Assembly: GCA_903839875.1 (NCBI GenBank)
Contig: CAIMDZ010000011.1
Coordinates: 1-55,393 of the forward strand
Direction of reading: 5' to 3'
Source of the DNA: an uncultured Bacteroidota bacterium
GTDB lineage: Bacteria; Bacteroidota; Bacteroidia; Chitinophagales; Chitinophagaceae
Length of the DNA: 55,393 nucleotides
Positions within the stretch are counted from its first letter, which is position 1, and each line of letters begins with the position of its first letter. The translations under genes and the position numbers were made by a program. The notes beneath the pieces are model-generated. The model did no database searches. It saw nothing but the letters and a program-made list of their open reading frames with translations, and was not told where the DNA came from. Positions 23,688 through 34,000 of the stretch are shown here, piece after piece.

Positions 23688-25094
23688 TTGATATTTTATT
23701 CACCAAATAAAACCATTGAGTATGGAAAAAAAGGATTTTTAGGTATTGATGTAAGCAAAGGGTACGCCGATTTCCTTTTGCTGGGCAACGATACCAATGT
23801 ATTGGAAGAAGGATTTCAATTATCGGATAATAGAGAAGGCCGGCATAGATTAAAACAGTTGATTACGGGCTGGCAGCAGCAAGGACTTGAAGAGCTTTAC
23901 TGTGGGGTTGAAAGCACAGGAGGTTATGAAGATCTTTGGCATTCATATTTAAAAACTGCTTTTAAGGAGAGCAAGGTATATGTATGCCGGATTAATCCCA
24001 GGGGAGTGAAAGCTGTTGGCGATGCAGCCTTAAAGCGAACAATAACTGATGCAGTAAGCGCTGAAAATATAGCAACGTATATGATCAGTTTTTCTAAAAA
24101 ACTTGATTATGGTACAAATGCTATCCCTCTTAATGAAGGTTTTAAAGAAGGCAGGCAGCACAATACTTGCATTAGAATGTTGGTGAAACAGAAGGTACAA
24201 TTAGGCAATCAGTTAGAAAAACTGTTGTACCAGTATTTTGCTGAAATGCTGGTGTATTGTTGCCATGGTACACCGGTTTGGTTGTTGAATATGTTACTTA
24301 AGTATCCAACATCTGCAATGGTACTCAAAGCTGGCACAGCAAAGCTTTCTGCCATCAAAGGGGTAAGCAATGCAAAGGCTAAGGCCATTGTAGCTAAAGC
24401 TAAGGATAATACTCAAATTGTAAGCACTCAAATCGGCCATGTAATAATGGTTACAGCCAGAGAAATATTGCATAAAGAAACATTGATAAATGAAGAAAGG
24501 CAGTATTTGGCCAATCTGTATAAAGAATCGGAAGAAGTAATACTGTTGACCACTATACCTGGGGTAGGTATAGATAGTGCCGTTGTCTTTGCATTGGAAA
24601 TAGGAGATGTGAATCGATTTGAATCAGCAAAAAAAATGGCTTCGTTTTTTGGAGTGCATCCCACTTTTAAACAAAGCGGAGATGGTGTGTGGGGCATTCA
24701 CATGAGTAAAAAAGGCCGGGGAGAAATAAGGTCTGCTTTATACATGGCATCACTGAGCGCCGCCAGGCACAATCCTGTTTTAAAACAAGTATATGCTCGA
24801 TTCAGGGCCAAGGGTATGAAGCATTATCAATCTGCAGGGGTTGTAATGCACAAGTTGCTTAGGATCATCTTCGGCATGCTTAAAAATAAGACAAAATTCT
24901 GCGCGGAAACAGACGAACAAAATCAACAAAAAGCAAAAGAAAAGCAACATGATAAAGAACAAAAAGACCAGGCAGACAAGAAGATAAAGCAACAAAAAAA
25001 GCATCGTTTTCAGGAAGCAACAACACAAGGACCTATATCCAGGAGAGCCGAACAAAGAATAAGAAAGCAGATAGCGTCCCAAGCTTCAGACTGA
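23688..25094 (+). CDS. IS110-family DEDD transposase (bridge-RNA-guided recombinase)
   Basis: The 468-aa protein has the RuvC-like DEDD domain at the N terminus (GIDVSK with Asp21, VESTGGYED with Glu75, TDAVSAENIA with Asp121) and the C-terminal Transposase_20 domain (LTTIPGVGIDSAVVFALEIG, FFGVHP, KKGRGEIRSALYMASLSA with the likely catalytic serine). The last 70 residues are a highly charged Lys/Gln tail. In-frame, the only upstream start is TTG at 23688. A natural-looking ATG at 23722 reads MEKK but is one base out of frame across a run of seven A residues (23726-23732), so the start may involve slippage there. All catalytic residues are intact, so the element may be active. Confidence 0.93.
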   Translation: MIFYSPNKTIEYGKKGFLGIDVSKGYADFLLLGNDTNVLEEGFQLSDNREGRHRLKQLITGWQQQGLEELYCGVESTGGYEDLWHSYLKTAFKESKVYVCRINPRGVKAVGDAALKRTITDAVSAENIATYMISFSKKLDYGTNAIPLNEGFKEGRQHNTCIRMLVKQKVQLGNQLEKLLYQYFAEMLVYCCHGTPVWLLNMLLKYPTSAMVLKAGTAKLSAIKGVSNAKAKAIVAKAKDNTQIVSTQIGHVIMVTAREILHKETLINEERQYLANLYKESEEVILLTTIPGVGIDSAVVFALEIGDVNRFESAKKMASFFGVHPTFKQSGDGVWGIHMSKKGRGEIRSALYMASLSAARHNPVLKQVYARFRAKGMKHYQSAGVVMHKLLRIIFGMLKNKTKFCAETDEQNQQKAKEKQHDKEQKDQADKKIKQQKKHRFQEATTQGPISRRAEQRIRKQIASQASD

Positions 25095-25269
25095 AGAAAA
25101 TACGGGCTTACTACCTGCTCGATATCAAACATACAAAAATGTTTGAAAAGGGCTTGCTTTTTAACGGTATAACTTTAGGGCCGGGGTTTATAGGTAATTG
25201 AGGTCAGACTAATTTATTTTATCATATCTGCTAAAATCCAACTGACTTTAACCCGTTTTCAAATGTAAC

Positions 25270-25309
25270 GATAACCCGTTTGGAACCGAAAGGTTCCAAA
25301 CGGGTTATC
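25270..25309. terminator. Perfect 18-bp hairpin with GAAA loop downstream of the anti-sigma/barrel gene
   Basis: An 18-base arm at 25270-25287 is followed by GAAA (25288-25291) and its exact complement at 25292-25309. It lies 74 bp past the stop of the gene ending at 25383. No clear T-run follows on either strand, so it may act as a transcript-end stabiliser or factor-dependent terminator rather than a simple intrinsic one. The rest of 25174-25382 shows no gene. Confidence 0.55.
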
Positions 25310-25382
25310 AATGAAATTCAGAGAAAGGGTTTAAAGGGTGATGCGCAACTTTGTCCTCGTTTTCAAACCGTGAAAACTAGTC

Positions 25383-26924
25383 TTACTTTGTGATCTTATA
25401 ACCAATTGATAACCGGAAATAAGTAGACGATTGGGAGGTGTTGATATTATATCCGCCTTTTATATCAGCAGGCACATAAGTTCGTTTAATCAGGGCGTCA
25501 ATCAGCCATTTTTTACCAAGGGCATAAGTGAAGCCCACCATATAGGCAACATTGAACTGGTAGCCGCTTTGAGTTGCATGTAACGGTCCATTGTAGTCGG
25601 AGACAGGTGAGCCTGAATAAGTAAAGCCAATGCCCTGGGGCTTCGTAGTTGCAGGATCATCGGGCGAGATAACTGTAGTATCAAACGACCTTATTATTCC
25701 TTTCTGTGTGTAGGTGTTTTCTCTGATCGTGGTAAGTTTGCTATACACAATGTTTATCCCACCATATCCGGAGAACTTTTTGCTAATATTATATTTGAGC
25801 AATACCGGCAGTTCAAATTCCATGGTGGTGCCACCTATCCTGCTTGTTTTCAGGATCGAGTCGTGGGATTGGGTATAATGATAGTTATCTACGTGGTCCA
25901 CGATGGTTTCTGATCCGCTGGTATAAATCTGGTCCTGCATTTTCGTGTGGGTCATCACCATATTCTCCGGATTGGCGTTATAGTAGGTTTCAGGTGTACC
26001 CAGGGTTCTGCCATTGATGTTGGAAGCAATAATTCCCGGCTGCAGCATTACCGAAAACTTAGGACTAAGATTGTACTGCGCATACGGTGCAATCGCAAAT
26101 TTCTTAGCTGCCCCATCGTTGAAACCTCCCTCATAACCCGCCTTTACCCCTGCTTCAAATCTTGGGAAGCTGGGTTTGTTACGAGTATTGCTGTTTTTAT
26201 CAGCAATACTCGCAGAGGGTTTATGCACAGGCGCCTCTTTCTTAGTTGCATTTGCCTGTACTTCGGGTTTACTTACGACTGATAGGGTCGTATTGGGGCT
26301 GGCAGCTATTACTAGATTATTGTCATCTCCTTCCTCTTCCGGGGCTGGTTTAGAAAGGTTACCATTGTAATGGTGAGTATTGTTCTCTTTATTGTCTTTT
26401 GATTTGTTTTGCGTGGTATTTCCTGCTATCGGTGCATTAAGGTGTTTAGTCCCGGCAGATTTTTTCCCGGTAGTTCCTTTATTTGTTTCCTTATTTGCTA
26501 TGGTCACAGTATTACTGCTTGTTCCGTTATTGTCTTCCTTGCCGGGGTTAGTCATGGTAGATTGCCCTGCAGGGTTGCCAGGAACATTGCCATTGTTTAC
26601 AGTAGCATCCGATGCTGTTTTACTTTCCGGATTCTGACTATTTGATAAAGGCAAATTTGTGGATAGATTATCGTTCAGGGCGATACTTTTATTTTCAGCA
26701 TTTGCATTACCAAAAAATTTCTTTCCCACAGATACACTCAGGAACAGGATCAGCGAAACCAATGCAAAATGCATCATCCACCGGTAGGAGGCGCCGTACC
26801 CCGCAGGTTTCAGTCCGTCAAGTCTTGCCTCTATTTCATCCCATGCTTCGGGAGGAGGTGTCTCCCTGTAATTGCCTAACTTTTCCCTGAAAAAGTCATC
26901 AATATGTTTTATAAAGTTGCTCAT
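25383..26924 (-). CDS. Trans-envelope anti-sigma / outer-membrane beta-barrel protein
   Basis: The 513-aa protein joins three parts. Residues 1-45 are cytoplasmic and carry the TPPPEAWDEIEARLDGL motif common at the start of Bacteroidota anti-sigma-like proteins. One membrane helix lies at about 49-66. Residues about 70-260 are a low-complexity Asn/Thr/Lys/Ser-rich periplasmic linker, and about 260-513 form an outer-membrane beta-barrel of the PorT/OmpW-like kind (FEAGVKAGYEGGFNDG, SPKFSVMLQPGI, YFRLSIGYKITK). It could therefore span both membranes and pass an outer-membrane state to the sigma factor encoded 10 bp upstream in the same operon. The domain order is visible; sigma binding is inferred. 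Confidence 0.75.
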   Translation of the reverse strand: MSNFIKHIDDFFREKLGNYRETPPPEAWDEIEARLDGLKPAGYGASYRWMMHFALVSLILFLSVSVGKKFFGNANAENKSIALNDNLSTNLPLSNSQNPESKTASDATVNNGNVPGNPAGQSTMTNPGKEDNNGTSSNTVTIANKETNKGTTGKKSAGTKHLNAPIAGNTTQNKSKDNKENNTHHYNGNLSKPAPEEEGDDNNLVIAASPNTTLSVVSKPEVQANATKKEAPVHKPSASIADKNSNTRNKPSFPRFEAGVKAGYEGGFNDGAAKKFAIAPYAQYNLSPKFSVMLQPGIIASNINGRTLGTPETYYNANPENMVMTHTKMQDQIYTSGSETIVDHVDNYHYTQSHDSILKTSRIGGTTMEFELPVLLKYNISKKFSGYGGINIVYSKLTTIRENTYTQKGIIRSFDTTVISPDDPATTKPQGIGFTYSGSPVSDYNGPLHATQSGYQFNVAYMVGFTYALGKKWLIDALIKRTYVPADIKGGYNINTSQSSTYFRLSIGYKITK

Positions 26925-26934
26925 CGTTTTTCTT

Positions 26935-27525
26935 TTACTTCATGAAGAGAGTTAATTTTTCTTTTAATCTTCTCCTGGCGTCGTTCAGGTGCCACCTGCA
27001 ATTATTTTGTTTTATGTTTAATAATTTCGATATCTCTTTATGCGAATAGTTCTCAAATACGAACAGGTTAAACACTTCTTTTTGCGCATCGGGTAGTGTG
27101 TCAATGATCTTCAAAAGTTCTTTATGCGATAAATTATCTACCGGTTCACTGTTTATATAGGCATCTTCTGCCTCTACTTCTCTATGAACCTCATCCTTAT
27201 CATTCTTCCTGAAGTAGTCCGTAACAGAGTGTATCACTATCCTTCTTATCCACCCCTCAAATGCGCCCTGGAAAGAATATTGGCCAAGATCTCGGAATAT
27301 TTTAAAGAACGAATCATTTAATATTTCCTTTGCTACCTGGTCATTATTGTAAACAAACTTTTTAATGATCCCGTACACATCCGGTGAATACCGGTCATAT
27401 AATTTTTTCTGCGCGCTTCTTGAATGCCCAATACACTCTTTTATCAGGAACTGGAGCTCATCAACCCTTGTTGAGCTCTGCTCTGAAGTAGCAAAATGTG
27501 TACTAACGTCTAATGTTTTGGGCAA
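26935..27525 (-). CDS. ECF-type RNA polymerase sigma factor
   Basis: The 196-aa protein has sigma region 2 at about 30-98 (YDRYSPDVYGIIKKFVYNND, ILNDSFFKIFRDL, then FEGWIRRIVIHSVTDYFRK) and region 4 at about 130-190 (LPDAQKEVFNLFVFENYSHKEIS with the HTH ending LLNIKQNNCRWHLNDARRRL). The first 25 residues extend beyond the usual start and are poorly conserved; they may be untranslated or a tail. It heads the operon with the anti-sigma/barrel gene. Its promoter carries the CTAACATT-N14-CGCCTA pair also found before two T9SS genes, so it probably activates itself and them. Confidence 0.92.
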   Translation of the reverse strand: MPKTLDVSTHFATSEQSSTRVDELQFLIKECIGHSRSAQKKLYDRYSPDVYGIIKKFVYNNDQVAKEILNDSFFKIFRDLGQYSFQGAFEGWIRRIVIHSVTDYFRKNDKDEVHREVEAEDAYINSEPVDNLSHKELLKIIDTLPDAQKEVFNLFVFENYSHKEISKLLNIKQNNCRWHLNDARRRLKEKLTLFMK

Positions 27526-27593
27526 TGCGCTGTAAATTTTAATTCATTTGACAATTTTATAGTTACCTGATCTTCACATTCCTACTATTAATA

Positions 27594-27621
27594 TAGGCGT
27601 AACATTGATACTAAATGTTAG
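27594..27621 (-). promoter_or_regulatory. ECF-type promoter of the sigma operon
   Basis: On the minus strand CTAACATT (27621-27614) is followed after 14 bases by CGCCTA (27599-27594). An AAC-containing -35 and CG-containing -10 are typical of ECF sigma promoters. The gene starts about 69 bp downstream of the -10. The same two blocks at the same spacing occur at 34150-34177 and 38634-38661. Confidence 0.6.
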
Positions 27622-27830
27622 TAAAGCACAGATATATTTATTGTGCTAATTTATGCCGTTTTGCCGGCCCACAATATAATAGGTAGGGTTACTTACCCGA
27701 ATTTACGAAGAAATGCCGGAATGGGCAAAAATATGTGAAGTTGGATGAGTAGACATGATCACTTTCGGTTTTATACACAACATTTTTCTCCATTTGAAGT
27801 CTATTCCAGTTTTTCATGAGCAAGGGCTTG

Positions 27831-28056
27831 GGAGAGGTCCTGCTCGCGCCTACGTAACATCTCCCTCTCCTTCGGAGAGGCCGGGGAGAGGCATCACTCG
27901 CGCCTACGTCACATCTCCTCTCCTTCGGAGAGGCCGGGGAGAGGCCTCACTCGCGCCTGCGTCACATCTCCTCTCCTTCGGAGAGGCCGGGGAGAGGTCC
28001 CACTCTCGCCTGCGTAACATCTCCCTCTACTTCGGAGAGGGCCGGGGTGAGGCCTC
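27831..28056. repeat. Four tandem 53-54-bp units with UUCG hairpins
   Basis: Units begin near 27843, 27897, 27950 and 28003 with CTCGCGCC or a close form, preceded by a partial unit at 27831. Each contains CTCTCCTTCGGAGAG, a stem closed by the very stable cUUCGg loop when read on the plus strand (one copy has ACTTCGG), followed by GCCGGGGAGAGG. The array ends directly at the stop codon of the giant T9SS gene (28057). A fifth copy lies at the same place behind the next T9SS gene. The 27526-27830 stretch before it holds the sigma promoter and no gene. Confidence 0.8.
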
Positions 28057-31000
28057 CTACTCCACCAACACCCTAAACACCCTTACACCCTCACCACCCT
28101 TCAAATTCAACAAATACACCCCACGTGCAAGAGTATGTTCACAAACTACCTGCTCATCAATTGCTCCGCTATGCACCATCATTTTCTTCGCATACACTAC
28201 TTGGCCTAATAAATCTGTCAAGGTCACGTCCATTTCCTCATCATTCAATAATCCCGTTTTACCCTTTATAGTAAACACCCCTTTATTAGGATTCGGATAG
28301 ATTCCCACCATTCCCATAAAACCGCCAGGGTCTTTAATACCCGTACTATTCACATTTATCCTTACCGAATTAAATCCTTCATGGCCGCATAGCCCGCTGC
28401 ACGAAACCTGGCAGGTCACCGAATCATTATCATACAACATATTGGTGATGTAAATGGAATTGGTGGCTCCCGGCACAGGTGTAGTATTAATGATCCATTG
28501 GAATGAAGGCGCCGAACTGCAGTTGGTAACACCGGCTGTCAAGGTTACTGTCTGGCCGGGTGTCAGGGTAAATCCCGGGTTTGCGGTAATAGCTACGAAA
28601 GGTATGTTTAATGGTATTACTGTCATTACTACAGATGCTATAGCAGTATCCGGACCTGGACAAACTGTGTTACTCCTGAGTCGTGCTTTCACCACATCAC
28701 CGTTAGCGGGAGTATAGCTGTAGCTGCTGCCTGTTCCTGAAACAACACCGTTTACCTTCCATAAATAATCAGGAGCCGATCCTCCGTTTACAGAGCTCGC
28801 TGTAAAACCCGAAAGAGTGCCATTACAAATAGTATTTCCTCCCGGTACAGCTATGCTCACCGATGGAGCTACGGTTGGAATGACTGTCATAATTGCGCTG
28901 CCCGGCATATTGCTCAGGCAGGATGTAATGGTATTCTTTGCCCGTACAGTATAAACTCCCGGCGCTGCGTACAACCCCATATCCAGTCCGCTGCCGGTTC
29001 CTGCTGTTGTTCCGCCAACTGCAACACCACCCTTATAAAGCTGGTAGTTAATTCCGGTTGCAGAGCCACTCAGGAAAATATGCCTGCCGGTATCATCAGC
29101 GCAAAAGCTGCCGCCACCGCTTACTGTATAGGTTGACGGTAGTGGATTAATGTTTATAACAACACTTGAAGTCATAGTGCTTTTGCATGAAGTAGAAGGA
29201 TTAGTGCCGACAACTGTATAGGTGCCCGCTAAAGTATGCACACCAAAATCCAGTGCAGTCCCTCCACCTGTCAGCGCACTGCCATCAGGAGAGCCGCTGT
29301 GGTAAAGCTGGTAATGAATACCAGCCCCTGATCCGCTCAGGTAAATATGCACACCCGTATCACCGGCACAATAGCCCCCGCCGCCCGTAACCGTAAAGGT
29401 AGTTGGCAACGGATTGATGGTGATGGAAGCAGATGAAGTCATATTCCTTGAACAGGTAGTGCCCGGATTGGTAGCAATTATTGTATAGGTTCCGGCTGTT
29501 GTTTGTAATCCCATATCCAGCAGGGAACCTGTTCCAGCCACAACACCGCCAACGGGCCCGCCACTAAATAACTGGTAATTGATACCTGTAGCCGACCCAC
29601 TCAGCCTTATATGTACTCCCGTATCACCCACACAATAACCTCCACCGCCTGTAACAGTATAGGCCGCCGGCAGCGGATTTACATTCACCACCGCACCCGC
29701 CAACATATTGTTGCTGCATCCCGAAGTCGTATTTGTAGCTATTGCGGTATAGGTGCCGCCGGTTGTTACAACTCCAAGGTTGAGTGTCGAACCTGTTCCC
29801 GCAACTGCACTACCTACCGAAGTACTTCCCAACCGCAGTTGGTAACTAACCCCCGCATCCGATTCGCTGAGCATTACATGTGCACCAGTATCACCTGCGC
29901 AAAAGCTGCCGCCACCGGTTACGGTATAAACTGTGGGCAAGGCACTGACAGTAATACTCTTTGTCGCCTTGCATCCTGATGCAATAGTATAGATGATAGT
30001 ATCCACCCCCGCAGCAACAGCGGTCACCACTCCCGATGAAGGGCTGATAGTGGATACAGATGTATTGGTGTTGCTCCAGGTTCCTCCCGTTGTCGGATCG
30101 CTAAGTGTCGCTGTTGATCCCATACAAACATTTGCCGTTCCTCCTATGGATGGTGCAGCGTTTATGGTAACTATTTTATTAACTGTTCTGGTAGTGCAAG
30201 AATTAGCAACTGTGTATTTGATGGTATCTAATCCGGCCGTAACACCGGTCACAATACATCCCCCCGGCACCAAAGCTATTGAGGCATGCGCATTGGTAAC
30301 ACTCCACACACCACCGGCAGTGTTATTCGACAACGTATCATGGGATCCCACACATACAGTTGGTTGCCCGTTGGTCGCGCTTACGCCTAACACATTAACT
30401 GCAGTATTAGTCAGCACAGCGGGGTTATCATCAAAAAATATTCCCGCTGTGTTCTTTATTAATGCTCCGTCGGCAAGTCCCGGCTTGGTCTTGATAGTGT
30501 ACCTGACCATACCGTCGGCTTTGCCGTGATGGGAGCTGTCCAGCAGATTTATGTGCGGGAAATCAAACTTGGCTATATAGTGGCTGCCTGCTTTGTAAAT
30601 GCCGGTATTCATCTGCGCCGATGCGAATTCTACCTGTAGTGTTTTGGGGTCCAGGTTATCCGAAAGGGTATCTACAACGAAGATGTTTTTCGCAATATCA
30701 TTACCTGTATTTTCGAAGTTGATCGTATAGTGCAGAGGGGTGCAGGGTATAACATTTGTAGCAGGCGACACGCTCATTTCGTTAGGGTCATACGGACCGT
30801 ATACACCGGAAACTGTTGCCACATAGTTGTTGGTCGTATCGGTTTCGCTTGATACTACCGCAACTTTATAGTCTGCGTGTACGGTATCGGTTCCGGGTAT
30901 CAGCCATCCGCTTCCGGGTATGTCGCAATTGAAATATATATACTCGCTGGCGGAGTGGATGCTTCCTAAATTCCAGGTTACTGTATTCCCAACTATCGAG

Positions 31001-34000
31001 GTTGGGGTAGGGTAGGCATTGCGGAACGTGTAGTGCGGGCTGAAATGCATGGTCACCACCGCTGGCGCCGGGTTGCAATAGGTGTTGGTAATGTATATAC
31101 CGCCCCAGAGTTCGTGGCTGCTGGCCCAGGACCACTGCTTAATAGCAAGGTCAGTGGCTGAGGTGGCGTCGCATTCAAGGGCGAAGTATTTTGTCGGGTA
31201 CACGTCCACAGTTGACTGGATGGTATCATAGATAACTCCGCTTGAAGGGCATGTAGTATGCATGCCCGGAAACGCCACTGACCTGAACCCATATACAGTA
31301 CCAGGTCCTCCGGAGGCATAATAATAGAGCCCGCTTGTTCCGGTCAGCGTATCCAGCGGAATGCCGTTGGTATCTATTGCTATCCGGATAGGGAAATTGG
31401 TGGCAAGTTCGCCGGCATCCTTGATACAGTTGCTGTTGGTGTCGTTGTAGAACGCTAAAGACAATATTTTACAGTAAATATTTTCAAAAGAATAGGATAT
31501 GGAGTCAACGGGGCCGGTGGTATCATACAGCACTTGCTTGATAAGGTAAGTGCCGGGCAGCGCGTAAGTATGGGTTACATCTAAATACCCGGTAGTGTAA
31601 CTGGAAACATGGTCATATCCTGAAGTTCCATCGCCGAACCATGTTCTTACATGATAAGAAGTATCGGCAGAGCAAGTGTTCAATTGAAAATGCGGAGACC
31701 CACATGATCCGGGGGTGTAACCTCCATAATATGATATCCGGTTATTGATCTTTATGAAAATGTAACCCGAATTGGCTGACAAGCCGCTTGAAGTACACGT
31801 TACTACACAGCGGTAGTAAAAAGATGCAGTTGGTGTATGTGTATAGGAAAATCCTGTAGCTCCCGGAATATTGGTCCATGTGGTAGAGTTAGGCGAGGAC
31901 TGCCACTGATACGTAGTCCCGCAGAGCACCACGCCGCTTAGGAAAAGGGACAGCGATTTGCCGGCACACAGTGGCGGCCAGTCGTTTGTGCTGGCATCGC
32001 CTGCATAGGGTACGCCGCTGCACGTGCCGGGCGCGGGTTCAATTTTCGCTTGTCCGTTCATAGATACGCCACATCCGGTTGTTGTATTGAGCGAAGTTGC
32101 CCTGTAAAAGCCGGGTGCCGTATATGCGCCAAAATCCAGTGCGCTGCCTGTGCCCGTGATGGTATCTACCAGGTTGTTGTACATGTCATACAGTTTGTAC
32201 AATACCCCCGTCTGAGAGCCGCTAAGGTAAATGTGCGGCGCAGGACCTGAGCAGTATGCCCCGCCGCCATTAAGGTTGAAGGTGGTAACGCCGGTGGCTG
32301 TTATGGTAGCGCTGCCGGTCATGGTTAGGGTACATCCGCTGCCAATGGTGGCGGTAACGGTATAGAGGCCGGGGGTAGTGAAATAACCAAGGTAGATAGA
32401 ACCGCCAGATCCGGCAACGGTGGTCCCGGTACTGCTGCCGTCACGGAATACCTCGTAGGTTGCAAGGTATGTAGAGCCACTTAAATAGATGGCGCTGCCC
32501 GGACAGGAACCTCCGCCACCTGTAACAGTGAATGATGGTGGCGGTGTGCCCGTGGCAATAGTCGCCGTTCCCGCCATTGTGTCGGTGCAGCCGGAATAGG
32601 AATTATTAGCTGTAATGTGATAAGCGCCGGTCGCTGTTTGAAGTCCGAAGTCGAGCGCTGCCCCGGTTCCGGTCAGCGTACTTACAAGTGCTGTGCCCAG
32701 GTATAAACTGTAAATAATAGCTGCCTGCGAGCTGGCCAGGCCAATATGCACTCCGGGACCGCCGGTGCAGAACAGGCCTCCGCCGGTAATTGAGTACACC
32801 ACCGGATCTGTAATTATTGTCGCCGAACCGCTCATAGCATTGTAACAGCCAAAGGAATTGGCGCTGGCAGTATAAGTGCCATTTATTGTCTGCACACCAA
32901 AGTCCAGAGCTGCGCCGGTTCCGGCTACAGGTGTGCCGACGGTAGTCGTGCCCATGTATAGTTGGTAAGAAACCCCTGTCTGCGAACCGCTCAGGTAGAT
33001 ATGACTTGTTGCCCCGCAGGACGACCCGCCACCAGTTACCGTATACACAGTCGGCGTCACACCGGATGTTATGACAGCGCTGTCTGCCATGGTGTCGGTA
33101 CAGCCGGTGGAGGGATTTGTTGCTATAACTTTATAAATGCCGTTTGTTGTGAACAGGCCAAAATCAATCGGCCCTCCTGTACCTGCAAATGGGGAAAGTA
33201 CGGCGGTCGAACCACGCATCAGCTGATAGTTTACCCCTGATCCTGAAAAGTCAAGCCCAATATGCACGCCCGTTCCGCCCGTGCAAAACCCGCCGCCGCC
33301 GATAACGTCGAAGATCCCAACAGGAATCGAAACAGTGGCGGAGCCACTCATAGCCCTTGTGCAGCCTGTTGCACCATTTGTGCTCGTGGCCGTATAGATG
33401 CCAGTGAATGTCCCTAGTCCGAAATCTACGCTGCTACCACTGCCGGCAACGGGGCTGCCCACGGCAATACCTCCAGTAAAAAGCTGATACGTAGTACCAA
33501 GGTCGGACCCGCTCAAAATAATATGTGAAGCAGTACAACCTGAAACACCGCCCGATAAAGTGTAGGCTGTTGGTAATGGGTTAATAGCAACATTTGCTGT
33601 TCCGGTCATATTACTCGTGCAGCCGGTTGTTGGGTTTGTAGCGGTTACTGTATATGTACCCGGTGCTGTTAGTAGACCAAAGTCAAGCCCTGAATTAGTC
33701 CCCGCTACCGGTACTCCAACCGGCCCACCATTCCACAACTGGTAATTGATACCTGCGTCTGAATAACTTAATCCTATATGAACTCCCGTACCTCCTGCAC
33801 AAAAACTTCCACCTCCTGTTACAATATATGCAGCAGGCGCCGGATTAACCGTAACAAGTGCAGTTACATTTCCCGCTCCTACAGTATAGGTTATTACAGC
33901 AACCCCGGCAGACACACCGGTCACTATACCTGTTGTTGACCCGACAGTAGCAATTGCTGGTGATCCGCACGACCATGTCCCCCCAGGTGTGGCATCCGAA

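Larger units (their letters stand above)
23403..25171 (+). mobile_element. IS110-family insertion sequence, ends set from its bridge RNA
   Basis: The element holds one DEDD transposase gene (23688-25094) and a structured 5-prime leader. The ends are inferred by matching leader guide segments to flanking DNA: left end at the core AC 23403-23404, right end just before the duplicated core AC 25172-25173, length 1769 bp. There are no terminal inverted repeats and no target duplication beyond the core dinucleotide, as in the IS110 subgroup. The reconstructed empty site would be ATGTAAT-AC-TTTAGGG, between the HMA gene and the anti-sigma/barrel gene. No gene is broken by it. Confidence 0.75.

Noticed and set aside
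23484-25207. AGGTCAG at 23484-23490 and 25201-25207 as a target duplication of the IS
   Set aside because: It would place the left end inside the leader structure and finds no support from guide matches.
23417-25216. Inverted 10-mer TAAATTAGTC (23417-23426) / GACTAATTTA (25207-25216) as IS110 terminal repeats
   Set aside because: The right copy lies 43 bp outside the end fixed by the bridge-RNA guides, and IS110-subgroup elements have no terminal inverted repeats. Chance in A/T-rich flanks is likely.
27831-28056. Tandem repeats as a CRISPR array
   Set aside because: Units follow each other with no unique spacers, and no cas genes are present.
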